From an uncultured Paracoccaceae bacterium (lineage in GTDB: Bacteria; Pseudomonadota; Alphaproteobacteria; Rhodobacterales; Rhodobacteraceae): a stretch of DNA of 64,000 bases. The notes beneath the pieces were generated by a model. That model was given only the letters and a program-made list of their open reading frames with translations, was not told the origin of the DNA and ran no database searches. The DNA lies in contig CANNFE010000003.1 of the NCBI GenBank assembly GCA_947503775.1, forward strand, positions 164,501-228,500, written 5' to 3'. Position numbers and translations under genes: made by a program. This document shows positions 8,062 through 16,740 of the stretch, one piece after another. Every line of letters begins with the position of its first letter. Position 1 is the first letter of the stretch.

Positions 8062-8709
8062 TCAGAGCTTTGTCGTGCGCAGATAGGGCAGGACGGTCGT
8101 GAATTCGCCGAACTTGGCCTTTGCGTCCTCGTCGCTCACCGTGGCGGGGATGATCACGTCCTGACCGACCTCCCAGTTGGCGGGCGTGGCAACGCCCCGG
8201 CTGGTCGAAGTTTGCAGCCCGTCCAGCGCCCGCAGCACCTCGGCAAAGTTGCGACCCACGGTCATCGGGTAGGTCATCGACAGCTTGAGCTGCTTGTCCG
8301 GCCCGATGATGAAGACCGACCGCACCGTCGCGCTGTCGGCGGGCGTCCGGCCGTCCGGCAGATAGGCCTCGGCGGGCAGCATGTCGAAGGCCTTCGACAC
8401 CTCGAGCCCTTCATCGGCGATGATCGGAAATCCCGCAGGCGTGCCTGCGACGGTCTCGATATCGCCTTTCCATTTCTTGTGATCCTCGGCGCCGTCGACG
8501 CTGACCCCGATCACCTTGGTGCCGCGTTTCTTCCATTCCTCGTCAAGCTGGGCGACGGCTCCGAATTCGGTCGTGCAGACCGGCGTGAAATCCTTGGGAT
8601 GCGAGAAAAGGATCGCCCAGCTGTCGCCGATCCAGTCATGGAAACGGATCTCGCCCTGATCGGTCATGGCGGTGAAATCGGGAACGGTATCGTTGATGCG
8701 CAAACCCAT
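8062..8709 (-). CDS. 1-Cys type peroxiredoxin (Prx6/AhpC-TSA)
   Basis: Peroxiredoxins reduce H2O2 and organic peroxides through a peroxidatic cysteine. The 215-residue protein has the signature HPKDFTPVCTTE with peroxidatic Cys45 and lacks an obvious resolving CxxC. It has the long C-terminal domain (TPANWEVGQDVIIP, FTTVLPYLRTTKL) typical of Prx6-type enzymes. A strong AAAGGAG site precedes the ATG at 8709. It lies 35 bp downstream of an MFS gene on the same strand and may be co-transcribed with it. Confidence 0.95.
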   Translation of the reverse strand: MGLRINDTVPDFTAMTDQGEIRFHDWIGDSWAILFSHPKDFTPVCTTEFGAVAQLDEEWKKRGTKVIGVSVDGAEDHKKWKGDIETVAGTPAGFPIIADEGLEVSKAFDMLPAEAYLPDGRTPADSATVRSVFIIGPDKQLKLSMTYPMTVGRNFAEVLRALDGLQTSTSRGVATPANWEVGQDVIIPATVSDEDAKAKFGEFTTVLPYLRTTKL

Positions 8710-8744
8710 GGGGCGACTCCTTTGGTGCTGGATATGAGGGCAGT

Positions 8745-9926
8745 CTAGCGCTCTGCCGGGATGGGTGCCACCTTCGCGGGGCGGCGCAGCCAAAGGGCCA
8801 GCGCCAAGGCGCAGACAAGCGCCAGCGCACCAGAGAAGATCGCAAAGACCCCCTGCAACCCGCCTGCCGGACCCGCAAGCATCTGGCTCAGGATCGGCGA
8901 GGCGAACTGCCCCAGAAAGACCGAGGCGGTCAACCCGCCGGACAGCCGCCCGCGGATATGTTCGGGCGCGGCCGACAGAAGCGTGACGCTCATCACCGGC
9001 ATGATGATCCCCATGCCGGTGCCGAGCGCGATCATCGCCACAAGGATCGCGCCGTAGCCGGGGGCCAGCCAGACGGCTGCATAAGCCACAGCCATCAGGC
9101 CCAGACCGACCGCTACGAAAAGGGCGACCGGCAGACGTCCCGTGAGCCGCCCATAAAGAAGCGAGGCGGCCGAGCTGAAGAGGGTTGCGACGCCGATTGC
9201 CATGCCCGCACGGCTGGGTTCGGGGATTTGCATGACCCCGTTCAAGAGAAACGGGAGCTGCGTCGGCACCAGGTAAAAGGCCATCATCGAAAAGAAGGCG
9301 GTCGCATAGATCGCAAAGACGATCATCGGGATCCCGCCTTGGCTCGCCTCCGGGGACGACGCGGTCTTGCGCGGCGGCTCGGGCAGGAAGGCGAGCACGA
9401 GCGGGATCATCAGCAGCGAGGCTCCGTAGATCGCGAAGGGTGCGCGCCAGTAGAGATCGGCCAGAAACCCGCCTCCGGTCACGAAGACCAGTCCGCCAAA
9501 CCCCATGAAGGCGGCCTGAAGCCCCAGATAGCGCCCGCGCTCTTGCCCTTCGAAATAGTCTCCCGCCAGGGTCGTGACGGCCGGCATCATCAGCCCCACC
9601 GACACGCCGAGCAAAGCGCGCCCGATCAGCATCGCCGCGATGCTGTCGACGATCAGCCCAGACATCCCGGCCAGCGCATAAAGGACAGAGCCGCCCATCA
9701 GGATCTTGAGCCGCCCCAGCCGGTCGATCGCCCAACCCGAGAGCGGCGCGGTGATCGCGATCAAGAGCGCAGGCAGCGTCAGGACCAGTCGCGCCAGCAC
9801 CTCGATATTGGCGGTCTCGGCGAACTGATCCCTGAGAGCGGGCAGCGACGGGGAGATCGTCGCCCCCGACATGACCGTCAACGATGCGCCAAAGAGCAGG
9901 GTGATCTTCAATCCGGCGCGGTCCAT
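8745..9926 (-). CDS. Major facilitator superfamily transporter, drug/metabolite efflux type
   Basis: The 393-residue, 12-helix carrier has the motif A loop GWAIDRLGRLKILM between helices 2 and 3. It also has a motif near GRALLGVSVGLMMPA (helix 4) like that of Bcr/CflA and sugar-efflux proteins, and a mid-protein cytoplasmic loop (EPPRKTASSPEASQGG). Its likely job is export of a small molecule; no substrate can be named. It precedes the peroxiredoxin gene on the same strand. A 158-bp gap separates it from the pseudouridine synthase gene upstream. Confidence 0.85.
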   Translation of the reverse strand: MDRAGLKITLLFGASLTVMSGATISPSLPALRDQFAETANIEVLARLVLTLPALLIAITAPLSGWAIDRLGRLKILMGGSVLYALAGMSGLIVDSIAAMLIGRALLGVSVGLMMPAVTTLAGDYFEGQERGRYLGLQAAFMGFGGLVFVTGGGFLADLYWRAPFAIYGASLLMIPLVLAFLPEPPRKTASSPEASQGGIPMIVFAIYATAFFSMMAFYLVPTQLPFLLNGVMQIPEPSRAGMAIGVATLFSSAASLLYGRLTGRLPVALFVAVGLGLMAVAYAAVWLAPGYGAILVAMIALGTGMGIIMPVMSVTLLSAAPEHIRGRLSGGLTASVFLGQFASPILSQMLAGPAGGLQGVFAIFSGALALVCALALALWLRRPAKVAPIPAER

Positions 9927-10084
9927 GGGGCGTCCTTCGGCAGGTCAGATCCCTTCCATAGACCACGGCGCGGGACGTCAGGCTATGCTCTTGCTCACCG
10001 GCAGCTTGGATGCGCCGCGCCGTCCCGGCCTTGCGCCGGGACCTCCTCCTCGCAGAGACGCGGGCCATCGGGGGATCGGGGCGC

Positions 10085-10714
10085 CTAGAAAGGCACGTTC
10101 GACACCACCTCGATCCACGCCCCGCCCTCGGGGTGCCGCAGCCTCAGCCGCTCCGCATGGAGCATCATCCGCTCCGCAGGCGGCCCGTCATAAAGCGGAT
10201 CGCCCAGGATCGGATGCCCAGCCTCCGCCAGATGCACGCGAAGCTGATGCGACCGGCCCGTCAGGGGCCTCAGCGCGACGCGGCTCTCCTCCGCCCCTTC
10301 CGAGATCCGGTCCCAGTCGGTCACGGCAGGCCGCCCGTCCGGCGCGACCATCTGCCGGGGCCGGTTCGGCCAGTCGGCCTTGAGCGGCCCGTCGAACCGC
10401 CCGCTCTGCCCGATCCGGCCCGCGACCCTGGCGACATAGCGCTTTTCGACGATCCGTTTCTCGAATTGCAGCCCCAGATGCCGCTGCGCATGGGGCGTCC
10501 GGGCAAAGACCATGACGCCGGACGTATCCCGATCCAGCCGGTGCACCAGCAGAATGCCGGGCCACTTCGCCTCGAGGCGGCTGAGCAGACAATCGGCTAG
10601 ATCCGCCCCCTTTCCCGGCACGGAGAGAAGCCCTTCGGGCTTGTCCACAAAAAGCAGGTGATCATCCGCCTTGAGGATGACAAGCGGATCCGTTGGCGGC
10701 TCGTACGGGCTCAT
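10085..10714 (-). CDS. RluA family RNA pseudouridine synthase
   Basis: Enzymes of this family isomerise specific uridines in rRNA or tRNA. The 209-residue protein has the catalytic motif HRLDRDTSG (58-66) with Asp61. Other family motifs are DKPEGLLSVPGK near the N-terminus, KRYVARVAG and GRSHQLRVHLAEAGHPILGD. There is no N-terminal S4 domain, so it is of the short RluA type (23S 746/tRNA 32 class) and not RluC or RluD; the exact target is inference. Its ATG overlaps the stop codon of the GFA gene (ATGA), indicating translational coupling. Confidence 0.92.
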   Translation of the reverse strand: MSPYEPPTDPLVILKADDHLLFVDKPEGLLSVPGKGADLADCLLSRLEAKWPGILLVHRLDRDTSGVMVFARTPHAQRHLGLQFEKRIVEKRYVARVAGRIGQSGRFDGPLKADWPNRPRQMVAPDGRPAVTDWDRISEGAEESRVALRPLTGRSHQLRVHLAEAGHPILGDPLYDGPPAERMMLHAERLRLRHPEGGAWIEVVSNVPF

Positions 10715-11085
10715 CGATCGTGTTGCGGCAGCCCGTCGGTGATGTCGTAATAATCACCCTTGTCCTTGACGAAGATGTGTTTTTCCAGGGACAGCCCGGT
10801 CGGCCCGTCGAGGGCCCCCATGGCAAAGCTGATCGTGTCCCCGTCATGCGCGCTCCAAAAGAGGAAACTGCCGCAGATCGGACAAAACCCGCGTTTGGCG
10901 GTTCCGACCGCATCGAACCAGCGGACCTCGCCGGTGATCGACACCGCATCCTCCGGCGTCCAGCCCGAGGACCAGACATGGCCCGATTGCTTGCGGCATT
11001 GCCCGCAGTGACAAACCGAAACGCCATCGACCCTGCCCTCGACAGAAAACGTCACGGCGCCGCAAAGGCAGGACCCTTCAAGCAT
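10711..11085 (-). CDS. GFA domain zinc-binding protein
   Basis: This 124-residue protein belongs to the glutathione-dependent formaldehyde-activating (Gfa/CENP-V) fold. It has the zinc-binding cysteines in GSCLCGAV, VCHCGQCRKQ and FCPICGSF. Most members have no proven activity, so the name is structural only. The start was set at 11085 because a GGAGGG ribosome site ends six bases before that ATG; the ATG four codons upstream would overlap this site. The reading frame begins inside the end of the free-methionine-sulfoxide reductase gene (8-bp overlap) and ends in an ATGA overlap with the pseudouridine synthase. Confidence 0.88.
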   Translation of the reverse strand: MLEGSCLCGAVTFSVEGRVDGVSVCHCGQCRKQSGHVWSSGWTPEDAVSITGEVRWFDAVGTAKRGFCPICGSFLFWSAHDGDTISFAMGALDGPTGLSLEKHIFVKDKGDYYDITDGLPQHDR

Positions 11086-11578
11086 CTTTCCCTCCAAAGG
11101 CCACCTCTAGCACGCGTCTCAGGCCCGCTGCATCCCGGTCATCGAACGCATCGGGCCGGTCGCTGTCGATATCGAAAACCCCAAGAAGCTGCCCGTCCGC
11201 GTCAAGGACCGGCAGAACGATTTCGGACCGGGTGGTGCTGGCGCAGGCGATATGACCGGGAAAAGCGTCGACATCCGGGACGATCTGCACCTCGCCGGTG
11301 CGCGCCGCCGCGCCGCAGACCCCGCGCGAGAAGGGGATGACGAGGCATCCATGCCCGCCTTGATAGGGCCCGATCTTCAAGAGCTCGGGTGCCACGACGC
11401 GATAAAACCCCGTCCAGTCAAAGCGGCCGTCCGACCAATACACCTCGCAAGCGACCGTCGCCATCTTGGCCACGATATCGGGCTCGCCCTCGACCAGAGC
11501 CGCGACGCGCTGCACCAGGCTTTCATAGTCCGGCGCGCCCCGGACTTGATCCGGGGCCTCTGCCTCGGCCCCGCTCAT
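11078..11578 (-). CDS. msrC: Free methionine-(R)-sulfoxide reductase (GAF domain)
   Basis: fRMsr reduces free methionine-R-sulfoxide in the cytoplasm. The 166-residue GAF protein keeps all three catalytic cysteines of the family: Cys78 (HGCLVIPF), Cys88 (GVCGAAA) and resolving/catalytic Cys112 (PGHIACASTTRSEIVLP). The residues around them match E. coli YebR closely in pattern. The start ATG overlaps the thiolase stop (ATGA). A redox-repair enzyme beside a thiolase and peroxiredoxin hints at an oxidative-stress grouping, but the genes are mainly linked by operon overlap. Confidence 0.93.
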   Translation of the reverse strand: MSGAEAEAPDQVRGAPDYESLVQRVAALVEGEPDIVAKMATVACEVYWSDGRFDWTGFYRVVAPELLKIGPYQGGHGCLVIPFSRGVCGAAARTGEVQIVPDVDAFPGHIACASTTRSEIVLPVLDADGQLLGVFDIDSDRPDAFDDRDAAGLRRVLEVAFGGKDA

Positions 11579-12732
11579 GGCCGCTCGATCGCGATGGCGG
11601 TGCCCTCGCCGCCGCCGATGCAGATCGCGGCGATGCCGCGCTTGAGATCCCGCGCCTCGAGCGCGTGCAGCAGCGTCACCATGATCCGGGCACCTGACGC
11701 CCCGATCGGATGGCCCAAAGCGCAGGCGCCGCCATTCACGTTCACGATATCGCGCGAGATCCCCATCTCGTGCATGAAGGCCATCGGCACGACGGCGAAG
11801 GCCTCGTTCACCTCCCAAAGGTCGACGTCCTCGGTGGACCAGCCAAGCGATGTCAAAAGCTTCTGCGCCGCTGGAACCGGCGCGGTCGTGAACCAGCCCG
11901 GCGCCTGGGCGTGGCTGGCATGGCCCATGATCCGCGCGCGCACCGGCAGACCGGAGGTTTCCGAGGCCAGGACCAGGGCCGCCGCCCCGTCCGAGATCGA
12001 CGAGGCATTCGCCGCCGTCACTGTGCCGCCCTCGCGGAAGGCGGGCTTGAGCTGGGGGATCTTGTCCGGACGCGCCGCGCCGGGCTGCTCGTCTTCGCCG
12101 ATGACTTGCTCGCCCTTGCGGGTGTGAAGGGTCACCTGGGCGATTTCTGCATCGAACGCCCCATTCTGGGCCTCCAACGCCCGCTCGAGAGAGCCAAGCG
12201 CGAAGGCATCCTGCGCCTGCCGCGTGAACTGGAACGTCTCGGCGCAATCCTCGGCGAAGGTACCCATCAGGCGGCCTTTGTCATAAGCGTCCTCAAGCCC
12301 GTCAAGGAACATCGAATCGACCACGGCGCCATGTCCCATCCGCGCGCCGCCGCGCATTTTCGGCAGCAGATAGGGGGCATTCGTCATGCTCTCCATCCCG
12401 CCCGCGACCATCACCGGCGCCTGCCCGAGCGCGATCCGGTCAAAGGCCATCATCGCCGCCTTCATACCTGATCCGCACATCTTGTTGAGCGTCGTCGCGG
12501 GCACCTCCTCGCCCAGACCGGCGGCGAACCCGGCTTGCCGCGCAGGGGCCTGACCCTGGCCGGCGGGCAGGACGCAACCCATGAGAACCTCGCTCACCTC
12601 CGGCGCGCCGGCCTCCTCCAGCGCGGCGCGGATGGCGACGCCGCCCAAGGCGGGCGCATCGGCGCCGGACAGACTTCCCTGAAATCCGCCCATCGGCGTT
12701 CGTTTGGCTCCGGCGATGACGACGGTTTCCAT
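11575..12732 (-). CDS. Acetyl-CoA C-acyltransferase (thiolase)
   Basis: Thiolases condense or cleave acyl-CoAs, here either acetoacetyl-CoA synthesis or beta-oxidation. The 385-residue protein has nucleophile Cys86 (NKMCGSGMKA), the NEAFAV motif, GGACALGHPIGASGAR with the active-site His, and C-terminal CIGGGEGTA with the second Cys. Length and motifs fit a biosynthetic-type (phaA/atoB-like) enzyme, but no phaB or fatty-acid gene is adjacent to settle this. It is the first gene of a four-gene minus-strand operon and lies 91 bp from the divergent STAS gene. Confidence 0.94.
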   Translation of the reverse strand: METVVIAGAKRTPMGGFQGSLSGADAPALGGVAIRAALEEAGAPEVSEVLMGCVLPAGQGQAPARQAGFAAGLGEEVPATTLNKMCGSGMKAAMMAFDRIALGQAPVMVAGGMESMTNAPYLLPKMRGGARMGHGAVVDSMFLDGLEDAYDKGRLMGTFAEDCAETFQFTRQAQDAFALGSLERALEAQNGAFDAEIAQVTLHTRKGEQVIGEDEQPGAARPDKIPQLKPAFREGGTVTAANASSISDGAAALVLASETSGLPVRARIMGHASHAQAPGWFTTAPVPAAQKLLTSLGWSTEDVDLWEVNEAFAVVPMAFMHEMGISRDIVNVNGGACALGHPIGASGARIMVTLLHALEARDLKRGIAAICIGGGEGTAIAIERP

Positions 12733-12823
12733 CGATCTTTTCCTCCCTGCGGACTGCGCTCAACCGAATGGTAACGATTGCGCTCTAGTTTTCCCAGACA
12801 AGGCAGACCGCAAGGATCCTGAT

Positions 12824-13162
12824 ATGCCGCTGAAAAGCCAGAAGATGGGCGATGCCCTCGTGCTCACCATGACCGACGACCGGATCGATGCCGCCTCCTC
12901 GATCCGGTTCAAGGACGAAATCGCGGCGGCCGCCCGTGGCGGTCCGCACCAGATCGTGCTGGATCTGACGCGGGTGGAATTCATCGATTCGTCCGGTCTG
13001 GGCGCGGTCGTCGCGGTGATGAAGGCGCTCGCGCCAGAGCAACGGCTCGATCTGGCCAATCTGGCGCCGATCGTGGACAAGGTGTTCCGCCTGACCCGGA
13101 TGGACAGCGTCTTTGCGATCTATCCGGATGCGCAAACCGCCGTTCGTGCCCATGTCGCCTGA
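12824..13162 (+). CDS. STAS domain anti-sigma factor antagonist
   Basis: SpoIIAA/RsbV-like proteins bind anti-sigma kinases and are switched off by serine phosphorylation. The 112-residue protein has the phosphorylation motif VEFIDSSGLGAV with Ser56/Ser57 at the expected place, and the STAS beta-sheet pattern (QIVLDLTRV before it). ATG 12824 has AAGGA upstream and gives the usual length; the in-frame reading further upstream is not supported. The next gene overlaps it by 11 bp and encodes the cognate kinase-like protein. Confidence 0.92.
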   Translation: MPLKSQKMGDALVLTMTDDRIDAASSIRFKDEIAAAARGGPHQIVLDLTRVEFIDSSGLGAVVAVMKALAPEQRLDLANLAPIVDKVFRLTRMDSVFAIYPDAQTAVRAHVA

Positions 13163-13619
13163 CGCGCCCGCACCTGCTGACGCACCGGGATCGACCCTGA
13201 TCCGGTTGATCCTCAAAAGCGCGCCCGAAGAGGTGCGCACCGGGGTGCAATCGGTCATCCTGCAACTCGATCCCGTCCATCTGGACCCGGACGAGCGCAG
13301 CACGCTGGAACTTGTCCTGGCCGAGATCGTGAACAACATCGCCGAACACGCCTATTGTGGCCGCCCCGACGGCTGGATCGAGATCCTCGTCAGGCCCCGT
13401 CCCGAAGGGATCTGTTGCCGTATCTCCGATGAGGGAAAGCCGATGCCGGGCGGCAAACCGCCTCCGGGGCTCCTTCAGGATCTGAACGTACCGGTCAAGG
13501 ATCTTCCCGAAGGTGGGTTTGGCTGGTTTCTGATCAGCGACCTCGCCAAGGACCTCACTTACGAGCGTCAGAAGGGCCGCAATACGCTGCGGTTTCGCAT
13601 GGCGATCGGCGCAGCCTGA
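13152..13619 (+). CDS. RsbW-like anti-sigma regulatory factor (HATPase_c serine kinase)
   Basis: The 155-residue protein has the GHKL ATP-binding boxes: N box ELVLAEIVNNIAEHAY, G1 box ISDEGKPMPGG and G2 region GGFGWFLI. It lacks a histidine-kinase phosphoacceptor domain, as expected for anti-sigma serine kinases. ATG 13152 overlaps the STAS gene end, so the pair forms a partner-switching module. No sigma factor or PP2C phosphatase gene is adjacent, so the output is unknown. It could regulate stress response or biofilm, as similar pairs do elsewhere. Confidence 0.88.
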   Translation: MSPDAPAPADAPGSTLIRLILKSAPEEVRTGVQSVILQLDPVHLDPDERSTLELVLAEIVNNIAEHAYCGRPDGWIEILVRPRPEGICCRISDEGKPMPGGKPPPGLLQDLNVPVKDLPEGGFGWFLISDLAKDLTYERQKGRNTLRFRMAIGAA

Positions 13620-13922
13620 GGGACTGTTTCCGTTTCGACGAAAAGGTCGCAATGATGCCCGAATTCGTCCCAAGCCGCGCCTGAATAGAGCAGCAAAACT
13701 CCAGATGTAGCTACAAAGCTTCCCTCGGCGCTGCGCTTAATAGCCCCCACCCATAGCGCGGCGTCGAGGACTTTGTCGCTGCCCGTTCTCCCTCTCCCAG
13801 ATCTTCGAACTATCCGGTCACGGTCACTGGCCCAGGGATGCACGGGAGCTGCAAGACCGCTCTGCCCTTGCAACCTCCCGATGACACGGTCATTTTTCGC
13901 ATCGCCCCTGAAAGGATACCCG
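13620..13922. other. Intergenic stretch before ggt
   Basis: About 300 bp with no convincing gene. On the minus strand an open frame ends in the HATPase gene and contains a protein-like run (KVLDAALWVGAIKRSAEG, then SGVLLLYSGAAWDEFGHHCD). It has no good start or ribosome site and could be a gene remnant. The ggt ribosome site (GAAAGGA, from 13910) closes the stretch. Confidence 0.4.
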
Positions 13923-15500
13923 ATGCGAGACTATCACCTTCCCGGCCGCTCCCCGGTTCTGGCCACAAACGGGATGTGCGCAACCTCGCATCCTCTGGCC
14001 GCGAAGGTCGCGATCCAGATCCTCGAATCAGGAGGGAACGCGGTCGATGCCGCCATCGCAGGCGCCGTGCTGCTGGGCATCTGCGAGCCGCAGATGACCG
14101 GGATCGGCGGGGATGCTTTCGCGCTTGTCAAACATCCGGGCAGCGACAAGGTCATCGCCCTGAACGGATCAGGGCGCGCGCCCGCGGGATTGACCGCGAG
14201 CGATCTGCGCGAGGATGGACATTCGGCGATCCCGCTGACCAGTGCCCATGCGGTGACGATCCCGGGTGCGGTCGATGCGTTCTGCGCGCTGTCAAAGGCC
14301 CATGGCCGGGCCGGTCTGGCCACCTCGCTCGCGCCCGCGATCCATTATGCCGAAGCGGGCGTGCCGGTCGCCCCGCGCACCGCGTTCGACTGGGCGCTGG
14401 CGACGGACACCTTGCAGGGATCCGCACGCGACGCCTACCTGATGGGCGGCCAGGCGCCCCGGCCCGGCCAGATCTTCCGCGCCCCCCGGCAGGCCGAGGT
14501 TCTGCGCCGCATCGCCCAAGACGGCCGCGACGCCTTTTACGAAGGCGAGATCGCCGAGGACATGGTGAACGCGCTCACGGCGGCCGGCGGCCCCCACACG
14601 CTCGATGATTTTGCGCGCACCGCTTGCACCTGGACCGATCCGGTCAGCGGTAGCTACAAGGGCGCCGATCTGACCGAGCATCCGCCTAACGGGCAGGGCG
14701 CGACCGCGATCCTTCTTCTAAATATCCTTAGGGAGTTCGATATCGCGTCGATGGACCCACTTGGCGCCGAGCGCATCCATATCGAGGCCGAGGCGACCAA
14801 GCTGGCCTATGACGCCCGCAACCGGCTGATCGCCGATCCCGATCACACCGCGCGGCTGGATCATATGCTCTCTGCCGACACGGCCGTCCGGCTGGCCGCG
14901 CTGATCAATCCGGCCCGCGCCATGCCTGATCCTGCGCCCCTGACCGAGGCGGTTCACAAGGACACGATCTATATCACCGTCGTCGACCGCGACCGAATGG
15001 CCGTCAGCCTGATCTATTCGATCTTCCATTCCTTCGGCTCCGGTATCGCCTCGGACAGGTTCGGTATCCTTCTTCAGAACCGCGGCGCCGGGTTCACGCT
15101 GGCCGAAGGCCACCCGAACGAGGCAGGCCCCGGCAAGCGCCCGATGCACACGATCATCCCCGCCATCCTGGGCGGAGAGGGCCGCCCGACCATGCCGTTC
15201 GGCGTGATGGGCGGGGCGTATCAGTCCACGGGTCACGCCCGGTTCGTCAGCAATATCATGGATTTCGGCATGGATCCGCAGACCGCCATCGACGCGCCCC
15301 GCGCTTTTGCCGATGCCGGCCATCTCAAGGTCGAGCGCGGCTATCCGGACGACATCCGCGCCAAGCTGGCCGATATGGGCCACAAGATCGAGATCCCAGA
15401 GGTCGCCATCGGCGGCGCGCAGGCCATCGCGATCCACGAGGATGGCGTTCTCGAAGGCGCTTCCGATCCGCGAAAGGATGGCTGCGCGCTTGGCTATTGA
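13923..15500 (+). CDS. ggt: Gamma-glutamyltransferase family protein
   Basis: GGT-family Ntn hydrolases cleave the gamma-glutamyl bond of glutathione and related compounds after self-cleavage. The 525-residue precursor has the self-processing site at Thr348 in HKDTIYITVVDRD, which starts the small subunit. The large-subunit motif GGNAVDAAIAGAVLLGICEPQMTGIGGDAF is present in parts (GGNAVDAAIAGAVLLG and PQMTGIGGDAF). No signal peptide is seen, so a cytoplasmic enzyme is likely, unlike E. coli Ggt. ATG 13923 follows a GAAAGGA site. The classical TTHYS triad reads TIYIT, so it may act on another gamma-glutamyl or acyl compound. It converges on hspQ with 3 bp between. Confidence 0.9.
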   Translation: MRDYHLPGRSPVLATNGMCATSHPLAAKVAIQILESGGNAVDAAIAGAVLLGICEPQMTGIGGDAFALVKHPGSDKVIALNGSGRAPAGLTASDLREDGHSAIPLTSAHAVTIPGAVDAFCALSKAHGRAGLATSLAPAIHYAEAGVPVAPRTAFDWALATDTLQGSARDAYLMGGQAPRPGQIFRAPRQAEVLRRIAQDGRDAFYEGEIAEDMVNALTAAGGPHTLDDFARTACTWTDPVSGSYKGADLTEHPPNGQGATAILLLNILREFDIASMDPLGAERIHIEAEATKLAYDARNRLIADPDHTARLDHMLSADTAVRLAALINPARAMPDPAPLTEAVHKDTIYITVVDRDRMAVSLIYSIFHSFGSGIASDRFGILLQNRGAGFTLAEGHPNEAGPGKRPMHTIIPAILGGEGRPTMPFGVMGGAYQSTGHARFVSNIMDFGMDPQTAIDAPRAFADAGHLKVERGYPDDIRAKLADMGHKIEIPEVAIGGAQAIAIHEDGVLEGASDPRKDGCALGY

Positions 15501-15503
15501 CGC

Positions 15504-15830
15504 CTAGTTCAGCGCGAAATGCAGGGGATAATGGCCGTCCTCGAACGGGCCGAAGAGATCATCCAGATCCGGGTGATCCACAGGCTGCCCGCTATAATCG
15601 GCGATCAGGTTCTGTTCGGACACGTAAGCGACGTAATAGCTTTGGTCGTTTTCGGCGAGCAGATGGTAGAATGGCTGATCCTTCTTGGGACGGCTGTCCT
15701 CGGGGATCGCCTCGTACCATTCGTCCGTGTTGGCAAACATCGCATCCACGTCAAAAACCACGCCCCGGAAGGGATGCTTCCGGTGCCGGACGATCTGTCC
15801 CAGATGATACTTTGCGCGCGTCTTCAACAT
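15504..15830 (-). CDS. hspQ: Heat shock protein HspQ / hemimethylated-DNA-binding YccV family
   Basis: The 108-residue protein reads AKYHLGQIVRHRKHPFRGVVFDVD and then DQPFYHLLAENDQ and YVAYVSEQNL. These are the family motifs of HspQ (YccV), reported in E. coli to bind hemimethylated DNA and to modulate Lon proteolysis. ATG 15830 has a GGAG site; an in-frame extension upstream has none. Rhodobacterales versions are usually of this length. Confidence 0.93.
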   Translation of the reverse strand: MLKTRAKYHLGQIVRHRKHPFRGVVFDVDAMFANTDEWYEAIPEDSRPKKDQPFYHLLAENDQSYYVAYVSEQNLIADYSGQPVDHPDLDDLFGPFEDGHYPLHFALN

Positions 15831-16015
15831 GAGGAACTCCTGATCCAGAGCTAGTTCCGCTGATCGCATAAGTCCACGACTTGCCATCAAGTTGCATGGA
15901 AACACTCTGTGAACTGTGCCAAACGGCTCCTTGCCTCTGGAACATTTGCCTATTCTCGAATGCGGCGGGATGCGGTATAGTCACTCAAAATAAAATAAAA
16001 AATTGCGAGGCAGTG

Positions 16016-16609
16016 ATGAGCAGATCTCTCCGCGCTCTGGTTCTTTGTCTGGCTGTCGCAGGATGCGGCGGCGGCAGCAGCAACTATGCGGCGCCCGATA
16101 ATCTCGACAATGCGTGCAGCATCGTCAGTCAGAACCCCGATTACCTGCGCGCCTTCAAGCGCACCGAGCGCAAATGGGGCGTTCCGGTCGAGGTCCAGAT
16201 GGCCACGATCTATCAGGAAAGCAAATTCATCGGAAACGCGCGAACGCCCTACCGCTACACGCTTGGCGTAATCCCGGCCGGTCGCCAAAGCTCGGCCTAT
16301 GGCTACAGCCAGGCGCTCGATGGCACGTGGAAGGAATATCTCGCCGATACCGGCCAGCGCCGGGCGAGGCGGGACGACATCTTTGACGCGACCGATTTCA
16401 TGGGCTGGTACATGACCCTTACGCAAGAACGGAACGGGATCCCGCTTTACGACACGCGCAACCAGTACCTAGCCTATCACGAGGGCCATTCAGGCTATCG
16501 GCGCGGCAGCTATACGCGCAAGAGCTGGCTGATGAAGGTCGCGGCCGAGCTTGATGACCGCGCAGTTCTCTACGGCACACAGCTGAGGGCCTGCGGCAAG
16601 ATCCGGTAG
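16016..16609 (+). CDS. Lytic transglycosylase (SLT-like) lipoprotein
   Basis: The 197-residue product begins with a lipoprotein signal ending in the lipobox VAGC (MSRSLRALVLCLAVAGC). The transglycosylase-like domain has the catalytic Glu in IYQESKFIG, then SSAYGYSQALDGTW and YLAYHEGHSGYRRG. These fit a lysozyme-like glycan strand-cleaving enzyme anchored to a membrane. The start follows a GCGAGG site. It is monocistronic, with a 131-bp gap to the next gene. Confidence 0.88.
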   Translation: MSRSLRALVLCLAVAGCGGGSSNYAAPDNLDNACSIVSQNPDYLRAFKRTERKWGVPVEVQMATIYQESKFIGNARTPYRYTLGVIPAGRQSSAYGYSQALDGTWKEYLADTGQRRARRDDIFDATDFMGWYMTLTQERNGIPLYDTRNQYLAYHEGHSGYRRGSYTRKSWLMKVAAELDDRAVLYGTQLRACGKIR

Positions 16610-16740
16610 GAGCATCCGGTTGGGCCTGTCGCCGAACCGGGTCTACGCAAGGCTGCTGGCGCAGGAGCCGCTTCAGATCCGGTCAGGGGACCAGATTGCA
16701 ACCGGTTTTCCGCGCGCGCCCTCATGCGGGGAAGGACGAT

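Noticed and set aside
11085-11097. An alternative start of the GFA gene at 11097
   Set aside because: The GGAGGG ribosome site lies inside those first codons and is well placed for the ATG at 11085.
12704-12823. An upstream in-frame extension of the STAS gene
   Set aside because: It overlaps the thiolase promoter region, has no ribosome site and is not part of the STAS fold.
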